Of a stretch of 22,144 nt of DNA, positions 7,338 through 14,265 are shown piece after piece. Below the pieces are notes generated by a model, which was not told the origin of the DNA, searched no databases, and saw only the letters and a program-made list of their open reading frames with translations. The position numbers and the translations under genes were made by a program. The DNA lies in the NCBI GenBank assembly GCA_900555045.1, contig USJW01000079.1, forward strand, positions 1 to 22,144, in the 5' to 3' direction. This DNA is from an uncultured Clostridium sp. Its GTDB lineage: Bacteria; Bacillota; Clostridia; Lachnospirales; Lachnospiraceae. How positions within the stretch are numbered: the first letter of the stretch is position 1; the number at the start of each line of letters is the position of its first letter.

Positions 7338-7368
7338 CCGGGGCGCGCCCGAAACCTTCGCGCCCCGG
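7338..7368 (-). other. Intercistronic GC-rich hairpin between fabF and accB, no U-tract
   Basis: CCGGGGCGCG (7338-7347) and CGCGCCCCGG (7359-7368) are perfect 10-bp inverted arms around an 11-base loop. The hairpin begins 9 bases after the fabF stop on the minus strand. The sequence after it (CGTGTGAGCAAGG) has no T-run, so it is not a standard intrinsic terminator. It may act as a partial terminator, an mRNA processing border or a 3' stabiliser. Confidence 0.6.
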
Positions 7369-7377
7369 ATGAATCGA

Positions 7378-8616
7378 TTATTCGCAGTACCGTTTCACCA
7401 GCAGGCTGGCGTTGTGTCCGCCGAAGCCCAGGGAATTGCTGATCGCGTAGTTGACTTCCATGTTCACGCCCTCGCCCTGCACGTAGTCCAGGTCGCAGCC
7501 CTCGCCGGGATTCTCAAGTCCCACGGTGGGGTGCACGTATCCGTCCTCGATGGACTTCACGCAGGTGATGAACTCCACACCGCCGGCCGCGCCGATCAGA
7601 TGTCCGATCATGGACTTGGTGGAGCTCACCTTCACATCGTAGGCGTGGTCGCCCAGGGCCAGCTTGATGGCCTTGGTCTCAAACAGGTCGTTGTGGTGTG
7701 TGCTGGTGCCGTGCGCGTTCACGTAGTCGATGTCGTCGGGGGTGATCCCACCGTCCTTGATGGCATCGAGCATCGCTCTGGCCGCGCCGCTGCCGTCCTC
7801 CGCGGGGGAGGTGATGTGGTAAGCGTCGCAGGTCGCACCGTAGCCGACCACCTCGGCCAGGATCTTGGCGCCTCTCGCCTGCGCGTGCTCCAGGGACTCT
7901 AACACCACCACGCCTGCGCCCTCGCCCATCACGAAGCCGCTGCGGTCCTTGTCAAAGGGGATGGAAGCTCGCTTGGGGTCGTCGCTGGTGCAGAGAGCGG
8001 TCAGCGCGGAGAAGCCCGCGATGCCGATGGGGGTGATCGCCGCCTCGGTTCCGCCGGCCACCATCACGTCCACCTCGCCGTACTGGATGGAGCGGAACGC
8101 CTCGCCGATGGAGTGAGTTCCGGTGGCACAGGCCGTCACCACGTTGATGCACTTGCCCTTTAAGCCAAACTGGATGGCCACGTTTCCGGCCGCCATGTTG
8201 CTGATCATGATGGGCACCATCAGCGGATTCACGCGGCTGGGGCCCTTTTCTTCCAGTTTTTTACATCCGCGCTCGATCTCCTGCAGGGAGCCGATGCCGG
8301 AGCCGATGCTCACGCCCACACGGAACGGGTCTTCCTTCTCCAGCTCCAGCCCGGACTGCTTAAGCGCCTGATCCGCCGCAGCCACGGCGAACTGGGAGAA
8401 GCGCTCCATGCGACGCGCAGTTTTGTTGTCCATGTACGCTTTGGGGTCAAAATCCTTTACCTCCGCCGCAATCTTACACTTGTAATCCGTCGTATCGAAA
8501 TAGGTGATGGGTCCGATTCCCACCTCTTTATTTTTAATGCCGTTCCAAAAGCTCTCCACGTCATTTCCAATCGGGGTAATCACGCCCAGGCCGGTCACAA
8601 CAACTCTCGTTCTCAT
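7378..8616 (-). CDS. fabF: 3-oxoacyl-ACP synthase II FabF
   Basis: A 412-residue condensing enzyme (KAS II) that extends acyl-ACP with malonyl-ACP. The Cys-His-His triad is visible: Cys163 in VTACATGTHS, His302 in NAHGTSTHHND and His339 in SMIGHLIGAAGG, at almost the same numbers as in E. coli FabF. The N-terminus MRTRVVVTGLGVITPIG and the C-terminal NSLGFGGHNASLL are also canonical. AGGAGAG lies five bases before the ATG. It is the only elongating condensing enzyme in the window, so it must serve all chain lengths encoded here. It lies 27 bases after fabG and is followed by a strong hairpin before accB. Confidence 0.97.
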   Translation of the reverse strand: MRTRVVVTGLGVITPIGNDVESFWNGIKNKEVGIGPITYFDTTDYKCKIAAEVKDFDPKAYMDNKTARRMERFSQFAVAAADQALKQSGLELEKEDPFRVGVSIGSGIGSLQEIERGCKKLEEKGPSRVNPLMVPIMISNMAAGNVAIQFGLKGKCINVVTACATGTHSIGEAFRSIQYGEVDVMVAGGTEAAITPIGIAGFSALTALCTSDDPKRASIPFDKDRSGFVMGEGAGVVVLESLEHAQARGAKILAEVVGYGATCDAYHITSPAEDGSGAARAMLDAIKDGGITPDDIDYVNAHGTSTHHNDLFETKAIKLALGDHAYDVKVSSTKSMIGHLIGAAGGVEFITCVKSIEDGYVHPTVGLENPGEGCDLDYVQGEGVNMEVNYAISNSLGFGGHNASLLVKRYCE

Positions 8617-8643
8617 ACAATCTCTCCTGTTCTAATTGATCTA

Positions 8644-9384
8644 TTACATCGCCATGCCGCCGTCCACGCTAATAACCTGACCCGTGATATAGCGGGCTGC
8701 GTCGGACGCCAGAAAAGCCACAAGATTTGCCACATCCTCCGTCTCGCCGAAGTGTTTCATCGGAATCTGCTCCGTGGCGGCCGCCTTGACGGCGTCGCTC
8801 AAAACCTCGGTCATTTCGGTTCTGATAAATCCGGGGGCCACCGCGTTCACGGTGATTCCCCTGCTGGCCAGCTCCCTGGCCGCAGACTTAGTCAGCCCGA
8901 TCACACCCGCCTTGGCCGCGCAGTAGTTGGCCTGGCCGGCGTTGCCCAGCACGCCGGATACGGAAGAGATGTTGATAATCCGGCCTGATTTCTGTTTTAA
9001 CATCTGGCGGGACACATGCTTCACGCAGTTGAACACGCCCTTTAGGTTGGTCTGGATGACCGCGTCGAAGTCCTCCTCGGACATCTTCATCAGAAGATTG
9101 TCGCGGGTGATTCCGGCGTTGTTCACCAGGATATCCAGACGCCCGTACTGCTTGATGATTCCTGAAAGCAGCTCGGCGCACTTGTCGAACTCGGCAACAT
9201 TGCACTGAATCGCCTCCGCCTTGCCGCCTGCCGCTGTGATCTCATTTACAACTTCCTCTGCTCTTGCTGCGGAACCGTTGTAGTTTACCACTACGGTGGC
9301 TCCCTGCGCTGCCAGGGTCAGCGCGATCTGCCTGCCGATTCCCCGGCTGGCACCTGTTACCAATGCAATCTTGCCTTCCAGCAT
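8644..9384 (-). CDS. fabG: 3-oxoacyl-ACP reductase FabG
   Basis: A 246-residue short-chain dehydrogenase that reduces 3-oxoacyl-ACP with NADPH. It has the nucleotide-binding TGASRGIGRQIA (about 10-21), NNAGITRD (88-95) and the catalytic Ser141, Tyr154 and Lys158 in SSVSG and YCAAK. PGFIRTEMTE and the terminal ISVDGGMAM are typical of FabG. An AAGGGGA ribosome-binding site lies eight bases before the ATG. Its position between fabD and fabF supports the FabG assignment over other members of this large family. No abnormal residues are seen. Confidence 0.96.
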   Translation of the reverse strand: MLEGKIALVTGASRGIGRQIALTLAAQGATVVVNYNGSAARAEEVVNEITAAGGKAEAIQCNVAEFDKCAELLSGIIKQYGRLDILVNNAGITRDNLLMKMSEEDFDAVIQTNLKGVFNCVKHVSRQMLKQKSGRIINISSVSGVLGNAGQANYCAAKAGVIGLTKSAARELASRGITVNAVAPGFIRTEMTEVLSDAVKAAATEQIPMKHFGETEDVANLVAFLASDAARYITGQVISVDGGMAM

Positions 9385-9419
9385 GTTTTTCGTCCCCTTT
9401 CCAGTCCGTTCGGTTTTCT

Positions 9420-10346
9420 TTACTGCTCCTGGAGCGCGGCCACCACTTTGTCCACGTCCTCCAGGGTCTCTATGTTCAGGGTCTTCACCCCGCGGTTGAT
9501 CTTTTTCATAAATCCGGCCAGGGTCTTTCCCGGTCCGATCTCAATGAAGGTGTCCACGCCGTCCGCGATCATGGCCTCCACGCTCTGCTGCCAGCGCACG
9601 GAGGAGGAAACCTGCCGTTTCAGCAGCTCCTTCACCTGGTCCGCCTCCCTCACGTAGGATGCATTCACGTTGGCCACGTAGGGAATCACGGGCTCGCTCA
9701 CAGCCACGGTTTCCAAAACCTGGCCCAGCTTCTCGCCCGCTGTCTTTAACATTCCGGAGTGGAACGGACCGCTGACGTTTAACATCACAGCCCGCTTGGC
9801 GCCCGCCGCTTTTAACCGCTCGCAGGCCTCCTCCACTGCCGCCTTCTCGCCGGAGATTACGATCTGCCCGGGGCAGTTGTAGTTTGCGATCCACACGCCG
9901 TCCATGGAACCGGTGACCTCCTCGATGGCGGTAGCGTCCAGAGCCAGAATCGCCGCCATGGCGCCCTGGCCAACCGGAACGGCCTCCTGCATGAGGATTC
10001 CTCTCTGGCGCACCGTGGCGATGGCGTCGTCCGCGCTCATCACGCCCGCAGCCACCAGGGCACAGTACTCGCCGAGGCTCAGTCCCGCAGCCACGTCCGG
10101 CTTCACGCCCTTCTCCTCAAGCACCTGCATCATGGCGATGCTGGTGGTCACCATGGCCGCCTGGGTGTACTCCGTAATATCCAGCCGGTCGTTCTCCTCA
10201 AAGCAGAGCTCCGGCATGGAGAAGCCCAACAGCTCGCTGGCCCGGTCAAAGATCCGGCGTCCAGTTTCCGTGTTCTCGTAGAAATCCTTGCCCATCCCGC
10301 ATTTCTGCGCTCCCTGTCCGGGAAAAATAAATGCAATCTTGCTCAT
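9420..10346 (-). CDS. fabD: Malonyl-CoA:ACP transacylase FabD
   Basis: A 308-residue acyltransferase that transfers malonyl from CoA to AcpP. It starts MSKIAFIFPGQGAQ. The nucleophile Ser90 lies in AAGLSLGEYCA, Arg115 in VRQRG binds the malonyl carboxylate, and His196 in GPFHSGML completes the dyad. The nucleophile elbow reads GLSLG, where many FabD proteins have GHSLG; the Ser, Gly and the rest of the site are intact. AAGGAG lies eight bases before the ATG. It is between fabK and fabG with gaps of 27 and 35 bases, in one transcription unit. Confidence 0.96.
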   Translation of the reverse strand: MSKIAFIFPGQGAQKCGMGKDFYENTETGRRIFDRASELLGFSMPELCFEENDRLDITEYTQAAMVTTSIAMMQVLEEKGVKPDVAAGLSLGEYCALVAAGVMSADDAIATVRQRGILMQEAVPVGQGAMAAILALDATAIEEVTGSMDGVWIANYNCPGQIVISGEKAAVEEACERLKAAGAKRAVMLNVSGPFHSGMLKTAGEKLGQVLETVAVSEPVIPYVANVNASYVREADQVKELLKRQVSSSVRWQQSVEAMIADGVDTFIEIGPGKTLAGFMKKINRGVKTLNIETLEDVDKVVAALQEQ

Positions 10347-10373
10347 GTCCGCTGCTCCTTCGTAAATTTGCCC

Positions 10374-11300
10374 TTAGGACCAGTGCATCAGCTTGGACGC
10401 CTGGGCCATCATTTCATCGATCATTTCCTTGCAGGTCTGCTCCTTATCCACCATTCCGGCAATCTGTCCCGCCATCACGGTGCCGTTCGTCACATCGCCC
10501 TCCATCACCGCTTTGCGCAGCGTTCCGAGGGTTAAGTACTCCAACTCCTCGAAGGACCTGCCCTCCTGCTCAAGCTTTGTGTACTCGCGGGTCATCTGGT
10601 TGCGCAGGCAGCGCACCGGATGTCCGTGGGTGCGGCCGGTAACCGCGGAGTCGATGTCTTTGGCCTTGATCACGCGCTGCTTGTAGTTCTCATGCACGAT
10701 GGACTCCTTTGCAACCACGAAGCGGGTTCCCATCTGGACCGCCTCCGCGCCCAGCATGAAGGCAGCCGCGATTCCGCGCCCGTCGCCGATTCCGCCCGCC
10801 GCGATCACCGGGATGGACACCGCGTCCACCACCTGGGGAACCAGGGTCATGGTGGTCTGCTCGCCGATGTGTCCGCCGGACTCTGTGCCCTCGGCCACAA
10901 CCGCGTCAGCCCCGTACTTCTCCATGCGGCGCGCCAAGGCGACGCTCGCCACAACAGGGATCACCTTGATCCCGGCGGCCTTCCACATATCCATGTACTT
11001 CTCCGGGTTTCCGGCGCCGGTGGTCACCACCTTGATGCCTTCCTCCACCACAACCCTCGCCACGTCGTCCGCGTGGGGGCTGAGTAACATCACGTTCACG
11101 CCGAAGGGCTTGTTTGTCAGCGCCTTGGCCTTGCGGATCTCGTCCCGGACTACCTCGCCCGGTGCGTTGGCGCCGCCGATCAGTCCGAAGCCGCCCGCCT
11201 CGGATACGGCCGCCGCCAGGTTATGTTCTGCTACCCAGGCCATGCCCCCCTGAATAATCGGATATTCAATCCCTAACATTTCAGTAATTCTTGTCTTCAT
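10374..11300 (-). CDS. fabK: Enoyl-ACP reductase II FabK
   Basis: A 308-residue FMN-dependent enoyl-ACP reductase that carries out the last step of each elongation cycle. It shows PIIQGGMAWVAEHNLAAAVSEAGGFGLIG at the N-terminus, PFGVNVMLLSPHADD, the catalytic His144 in ESGGHIGEQTT (same number as recalled for pneumococcal FabK), and the FMN-phosphate motifs AAGGIGDGRGIAAA and GAEAVQMGTRF. It lacks the C-terminal cysteine cluster of the FabX-like protein at 2029-3165, which separates the two paralogues. The frame is open up to 11387, but the ATG at 11298-11300 has GGAGGAAACGAT directly upstream and matches family starts. No fabI or fabL is present, so FabK is the local enoyl reductase. A 144-base gap with a long hairpin separates it from acpP. 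Confidence 0.95.
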   Translation of the reverse strand: MKTRITEMLGIEYPIIQGGMAWVAEHNLAAAVSEAGGFGLIGGANAPGEVVRDEIRKAKALTNKPFGVNVMLLSPHADDVARVVVEEGIKVVTTGAGNPEKYMDMWKAAGIKVIPVVASVALARRMEKYGADAVVAEGTESGGHIGEQTTMTLVPQVVDAVSIPVIAAGGIGDGRGIAAAFMLGAEAVQMGTRFVVAKESIVHENYKQRVIKAKDIDSAVTGRTHGHPVRCLRNQMTREYTKLEQEGRSFEELEYLTLGTLRKAVMEGDVTNGTVMAGQIAGMVDKEQTCKEMIDEMMAQASKLMHWS

Positions 11301-11391
11301 ATCGTTTCCTCCAGTCCCACATTTCCTGCGGTAACATCCCAAACGGCGCGCGCCTTTGACGGGCGGCCCCGCGGTATGGCTGTTCAAATGA

Positions 11392-11423
11392 ACGAAACAG
11401 CGTGTAGTTACACGCCGTCTCGT
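11392..11423 (-). other. Intercistronic hairpin between acpP and fabK, no U-tract
   Basis: On the plus strand ACGAAACAGCGTG (11392-11404) pairs with CACGCCGTCTCGT (11411-11423) around a 6-base loop; the two non-Watson-Crick positions are G-U pairs in the minus-strand transcript. It lies 21 bases past the acpP stop. The following minus-strand sequence (TCATTTGAACAGCC) has no T-run, so a partial terminator, processing site or stabilising 3' end for a short fabH-acpP mRNA is more likely than full termination. The rest of the gap, 11301-11391, holds the fabK ribosome-binding site and a GC-rich palindromic stretch with no clear role. Confidence 0.6.
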
Positions 11424-11444
11424 CTTTTGAAAAATTATCTCGAT

Positions 11445-11678
11445 TTACGCCTCAACGCCCTTTGCCTTTAAGTAGTCCATAACCTGTCCAACGGTGGTCA
11501 GGGTCTCTAGATCCTCGGCCGGGATCTCCACGGAGTACTCATCCTCCAACGCCATCACCAGCTCGAACAGATCTAAGGAATCCGCGCCTAAGTCCTCCTT
11601 GAAGGAAGAAGCCTCGGTAACGGTCTCTGCGTCCACGCTCAGCTGCTCTGCAATAATCTCTTTCATCTTCTCTAACAT
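11445..11678 (-). CDS. acpP: Acyl carrier protein
   Basis: A 77-residue acidic, helical carrier protein. The phosphopantetheine attachment site is Ser34 in LGADSLDLFELVMALEDEY. The N-terminal helix MLEKMKEIIAEQL and the C-terminal TVGQVMDYLKAKG match AcpP. It carries all acyl intermediates between the Fab enzymes. AAGGAG lies about nine bases before the ATG. It is 56 bases downstream of fabH, and the hairpin just after it could let acpP be expressed at a higher level than the downstream enzymes. Confidence 0.97.
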   Translation of the reverse strand: MLEKMKEIIAEQLSVDAETVTEASSFKEDLGADSLDLFELVMALEDEYSVEIPAEDLETLTTVGQVMDYLKAKGVEA

Positions 11679-11734
11679 GATTCTTTTCTCCTTTTTTTAC
11701 CTTTTAATGATTTATTGTGAATTTTTTATACGCT

Positions 11735-12700
11735 TTACCATTCTACCAGAGTTGCGCCCCATGTCAACCCCGCGCCGAATCCCGAGAGGACAATTTTATC
11801 TCCCGGCTCCAGCATCCCCTTGCGGTTCATCTCGTCCAACAGGATCGGAACCGAGCCGCCGGAGGTGTTTCCGTAGTGCTCCATGTTGGCGGGGAACTTA
11901 TCGATGCTCACCTTCAGCCGCTTGGCCACGGACTCGATAATCCGGATATTCGCCTGGTGAAGCACAAAATATTTGACCTCATCCCTGGAGACGTTGTTCT
12001 CCTCCAGAAGCTGTGTGATGATCTCAGGAACCTTCCGGACCGCGAACTTGAAAACCGCCTGGCCGTCCATCGCCATGTAGCCCAGCTCCGGCTTCTTTCC
12101 CAACAGGAAATTGCCGTTGGTTCTGGAGCCGCAGGTCAGCACACTGCCGCCGCGCCCGTCGGAACACATCTTCACACCGATCACGCCCCGGTCCGCCGCG
12201 CGCACAACCGCCGCCCCGGCGCCGTCCCCGAACAGAACGCAGGTGCCCCGGTCCGTCCAGTCGATCAGCTTGCTGAGCACGTCGGAACCGATCACCAACA
12301 CCGTCCGGTAGATCCCTGATTTGATAAACGCGTGCGCCGTGTTCAGCGCGTACACAAAACCCGTGCAGGCCGCGCTGATGTCAAATCCCGCCGCATTCAC
12401 CGCTCCGATCTGCTCCTGAACCTCGCAGGCCCCGTTGGGGAAGCAGTAATCCGGCGACGAGGTGGCCATCAGGATCAGATCCACCTCCTCGGGCGCGATC
12501 TCCGCCTGCTGAAGCGCCCGCCTTGCCGCCTCGGCGGCCATCCGGGAATTGCTCTCCGCGGTGGCGATCCTGCGCGCGCCGATTCCGGTGCGGCTGCGAA
12601 TCCACTCGTCATTGGTCTCCACAATTTTTGCCAGATCATCATTCGTTACGATTTGTTCCGGCACATATGAACCGGTTCCTACAATCCTAGTTGTCATCAT
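11735..12700 (-). CDS. fabH: 3-oxoacyl-ACP synthase III FabH
   Basis: A 321-residue condensing enzyme that starts fatty-acid chains from an acyl-CoA primer and malonyl-ACP. Catalytic residues are Cys112 in DISAACTGFVYAL, His248 in VLHQANIRII and Asn278 in EHYGNTSGGS, in line with E. coli Cys112. The C-terminus LSGFGAGLTWGATLV is typical. Two adjacent ATG codons (12698-12700 and 12695-12697) follow an AGGTAGA sequence, and either could start; the frame continues to 12754, but that extension is Lys-rich and has no family match. It is the first gene of the operon, with about 68 bases of leader downstream of the FabT-type operator. The window does not reveal its primer preference (straight or branched). 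Confidence 0.95.
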   Translation of the reverse strand: MMTTRIVGTGSYVPEQIVTNDDLAKIVETNDEWIRSRTGIGARRIATAESNSRMAAEAARRALQQAEIAPEEVDLILMATSSPDYCFPNGACEVQEQIGAVNAAGFDISAACTGFVYALNTAHAFIKSGIYRTVLVIGSDVLSKLIDWTDRGTCVLFGDGAGAAVVRAADRGVIGVKMCSDGRGGSVLTCGSRTNGNFLLGKKPELGYMAMDGQAVFKFAVRKVPEIITQLLEENNVSRDEVKYFVLHQANIRIIESVAKRLKVSIDKFPANMEHYGNTSGGSVPILLDEMNRKGMLEPGDKIVLSGFGAGLTWGATLVEW

Positions 12701-12749
12701 TCTACCTATTTTAAGTCCTTGTCGTTTTTTGTGGAACTTTAGTTTAAGT

Positions 12750-12774
12750 TTCAAATACTTTGAACATCAAAGTA
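12750..12774. promoter_or_regulatory. FabT-type operator at the fab operon promoter
   Basis: TACTTTGAACATCAAAGTA (12756-12774) is a 19-bp perfect inverted repeat, with 8-base arms around ACA. It contains TTTGA-N3-TCAAA within A-N-TTTGA-N3-TCAAA-N-T, the consensus described for the MarR-family repressor FabT in streptococci and lactococci. A second inverted repeat, TTCAAA-TAC-TTTGAA (12750-12764), overlaps it, so half-sites alternate every 8 bases. The main palindrome directly abuts the -10 box and would cover the transcription start, ideal for repression. No fabT gene lies in the window. It does not resemble the FapR operator. Confidence 0.75.
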
Positions 12775-12803
12775 ATACTACAGGAAACGCTTTCATTTGT
12801 CAA
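12775..12803 (-). promoter_or_regulatory. Promoter of the fatty-acid synthesis operon
   Basis: On the minus strand a perfect TTGACA (12798-12803), a 17-base spacer and TAGTAT (12775-12780, 4 of 6 consensus positions) form a strong sigma-A promoter. Transcription should start around 12768, inside the FabT-type palindrome. This one promoter could drive all eleven genes down to the terminator at 1972-2018. Confidence 0.75.
12782..12795 (-). promoter_or_regulatory. Weak catabolite-response-element-like site in the promoter spacer
   Basis: The minus-strand 14-mer TGAAAGCGTTTCCT matches 12 of 14 positions of the CcpA-type element TGAAANCGNTTTCA and fills most of the -35/-10 spacer. The mismatches are at the conserved right end, so this may be chance. 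If real, it would link fatty-acid synthesis to carbon supply. Confidence 0.25.
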
Positions 12804-12902
12804 GAAGAATTTACCACTTTACTGGGAGTTCCTGCCTGTTTTTATCGACAATTTTCGCTGAAATGTTCGAGAATGTTATGTAAGCACTTCCAATTGTAAA
12901 CA

Positions 12903-13027
12903 TTTTTATAACTTTTTATAAACTCTACCTGTTTTTACCATATATTACCGTTTCTGCAAGGTCGGCGTATTGACTTTTATTGGTATTTCTGCTAACGTAA
13001 TATTTGCAAGGGTGTAAATTTTTTACA
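12903..13027 (+). promoter_or_regulatory. AT-rich control region upstream of abrB
   Basis: This stretch holds an exact 9-base direct repeat TTTTTATAA at 12903-12911 and 12913-12921 (10-bp period). It also holds a possible -35 TTGACT at 12970-12975 with only poor -10 candidates (TAACGT at 12993 or TAATAT at 12998), and an inverted repeat TGTAAA-TTT-TTTACA at 13013-13027 just before the ribosome-binding site. Such AT-rich, helically phased DNA suits AbrB autoregulation, which is known in Bacillus. The remaining part, 12804-12902, shows nothing clear. Confidence 0.4.
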
Positions 13028-13039
13028 AGGGGGTAAAAA

Positions 13040-13303
13040 ATGAAAACAACTGGCGTTGTCCGTAAATTGGACGAACTCGGCAGAATCACGCTTCCCATCG
13101 AACTGCGCAGAAGTCTGAACCTGGATGTCAAAGACGGTTTAGAGATCACTGTACAGGACGACTGCATTATCCTCAGGAAAGCGGAGTCGGCCGACATCTT
13201 CACAGGCAGTACCGAGGACCTGATCGATTACGAAGGCAAGAAGGTATCCAGAGCATCTGTCCTGGCTTTAGCAAAACTGGCCGGGCTTAACGTGTCAGAA
13301 TGA
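13040..13303 (+). CDS. abrB: AbrB-family transition-state regulator
   Basis: An 87-residue DNA-binding protein. Residues 1-50 are the swapped-hairpin AbrB domain (MKTTGVVRKLDELGRITLPIELRRSLNL, then DGLEITVQDDCIILRK), nearly matching Bacillus subtilis AbrB. Residues about 51-87 (FTGSTEDLIDYEGKKVSRASV) resemble the AbrB C-terminal dimerisation part, though the chain is slightly shorter than the 94-96 residues of Bacillus. The AAGGGGG ribosome-binding site lies about seven bases before the ATG. The gene is convergent with rsmI, as in B. subtilis, where abrB follows yabC/rsmI, so orthology is likely. It is divergent from the fab operon. Targets in this organism are unknown; in Bacillus it represses stationary-phase genes by binding AT-rich DNA. 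Confidence 0.9.
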   Translation: MKTTGVVRKLDELGRITLPIELRRSLNLDVKDGLEITVQDDCIILRKAESADIFTGSTEDLIDYEGKKVSRASVLALAKLAGLNVSE

Positions 13304-13304
13304 C

Positions 13305-13378
13305 AAAACAGACCTGCTGTCCCTTCCTCTATAGTAAAGCACATTTATTATAGAAGAAATGGCAGCAGGTCTTGTTTT
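13305..13378. terminator. Long nested hairpin between convergent abrB and rsmI
   Basis: AAAACAGACCTGCTG (13305-13319) pairs with CAGCAGGTCTTGTTTT (13363-13378) with a single bulge. Inside, CTATAGTAAA and TTTATTATAG (within 13328-13352) form a second stem, so nearly the whole 74 bases can fold into one arm. The right side ends in CTTGTTTTAT and the left in an A-rich run on the plus strand, consistent with a bidirectional terminator for abrB and for the holB-rsmI operon. Confidence 0.7.
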
Positions 13379-13388
13379 ATATGGTACA

Positions 13389-14237
13389 TTAATTTAATGT
13401 CTGTTGGTAGATGTCCCGGCGGCTCACGCCCCGGTCCTTGGCCACCGCCTTCATGGCCTCCTTCTTGTCCATCCCCTGACTCATGTAGTATTCCAGGTGT
13501 TCCTCCACGCTCATCTGCTCCCAGGAGCGGATTTTCTCAGCTTCCAGCTCCTTCACGGAGATCCCCTCGATCACAATCACGCACTCCCCCCTGGGCTCCT
13601 CGGCCTCATAGGCCTTAAGCGCCTCCTCGAAGGTCGTCCGAAACGCGGTCTCATGCTTCTTCGTCAGCTCCCGGCAGACGGCGATGCGCCGGTTCCCCAG
13701 GGCCTCGTACAGGTCTCCCAAGGTCTTCACCAGGTGATGGGGCGCCTCGTACACAATGATGGTGCGTGTCTCCCGCTTCAGCTCCTCCAGAATCCGGGCC
13801 CGCTCCTTCTTGTCGCTCTTCTCCGAGGGCAGAAACGCCTCGAAGCAGAAGCGCCTGGTGGGAAGCCCGGACATGGTCAGCGCCGTGATGCACGCGGCCG
13901 GGCCCGGCAGGGAGGTAACCTCGATTCCCGCCTCGCAGCACTGCCGCACCAGCTCCTCGCCCGGGTCGGAGATTCCCGGCGTCCCGGCGTCCGTGATCAG
14001 GGCCACCTCGGTCCCCTCCAGGATCCGCGCCACCAGGTAGGCGGCCTTCTCCACCTTGTTGTACTCGTGGTAGCTGGTCATGGGGGTTTTAATCTCAAAA
14101 TGATTCAGAAGCTTGATGCTGTGGCGGGTGTCCTCCGCAGCGATCAAATCCACGCTCTTTAACGTGTTTAACACCCGGAACGTGATGTCCTCCAGGTTCC
14201 CGATGGGTGTCGCACACAGGTACAGTTTTCCTGCCAT
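13389..14237 (-). CDS. rsmI: 16S rRNA (cytidine-1402-2'-O)-methyltransferase RsmI
   Basis: A 282-residue SAM-dependent methyltransferase of the tetrapyrrole-methylase fold that modifies C1402 in the ribosomal decoding site. Motifs: LYLCATPIGNLEDITFRVL at the N-terminus, LIAAEDTRHS, ITDAGTPGISDPGEELV and SLPGPAACITALTMSGLPTRRF, followed by IVYEAPHHLVKTL and CRELTKKHET. The C-terminal extension has a helical tail (SRRDIYQQTLN). The frame is open to 14324, but the ATG at 14235-14237 has AAGGAG six bases upstream and fits the family start. It is 28 bases after the yabB-like gene and is the last gene of the operon. Confidence 0.95.
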   Translation of the reverse strand: MAGKLYLCATPIGNLEDITFRVLNTLKSVDLIAAEDTRHSIKLLNHFEIKTPMTSYHEYNKVEKAAYLVARILEGTEVALITDAGTPGISDPGEELVRQCCEAGIEVTSLPGPAACITALTMSGLPTRRFCFEAFLPSEKSDKKERARILEELKRETRTIIVYEAPHHLVKTLGDLYEALGNRRIAVCRELTKKHETAFRTTFEEALKAYEAEEPRGECVIVIEGISVKELEAEKIRSWEQMSVEEHLEYYMSQGMDKKEAMKAVAKDRGVSRRDIYQQTLN

Positions 14238-14265
14238 TGAATTCTCCTTATCCTGAAACCGGGTC

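Noticed and set aside
11345..11354. GGCGCGCGCC palindrome in the acpP-fabK gap
   Set aside because: Short and GC-rich; such palindromes are expected in this composition and no function follows.
11301..11387. N-terminal extension of the fabK frame (MNSHTAGPPV...)
   Set aside because: The ATG at 11300 has a strong ribosome-binding site and the family N-terminus; the extension is Arg/Gly-rich without homology. The same reasoning removed upstream extensions of accDA, fabH, rsmI, ricT, holB, the M20 gene and the YfcC gene.
12701..12774. FapR-type operator in the fab leader
   Set aside because: The palindrome core TTTGA-N3-TCAAA fits FabT, not the FapR consensus TTAGTACCTR.
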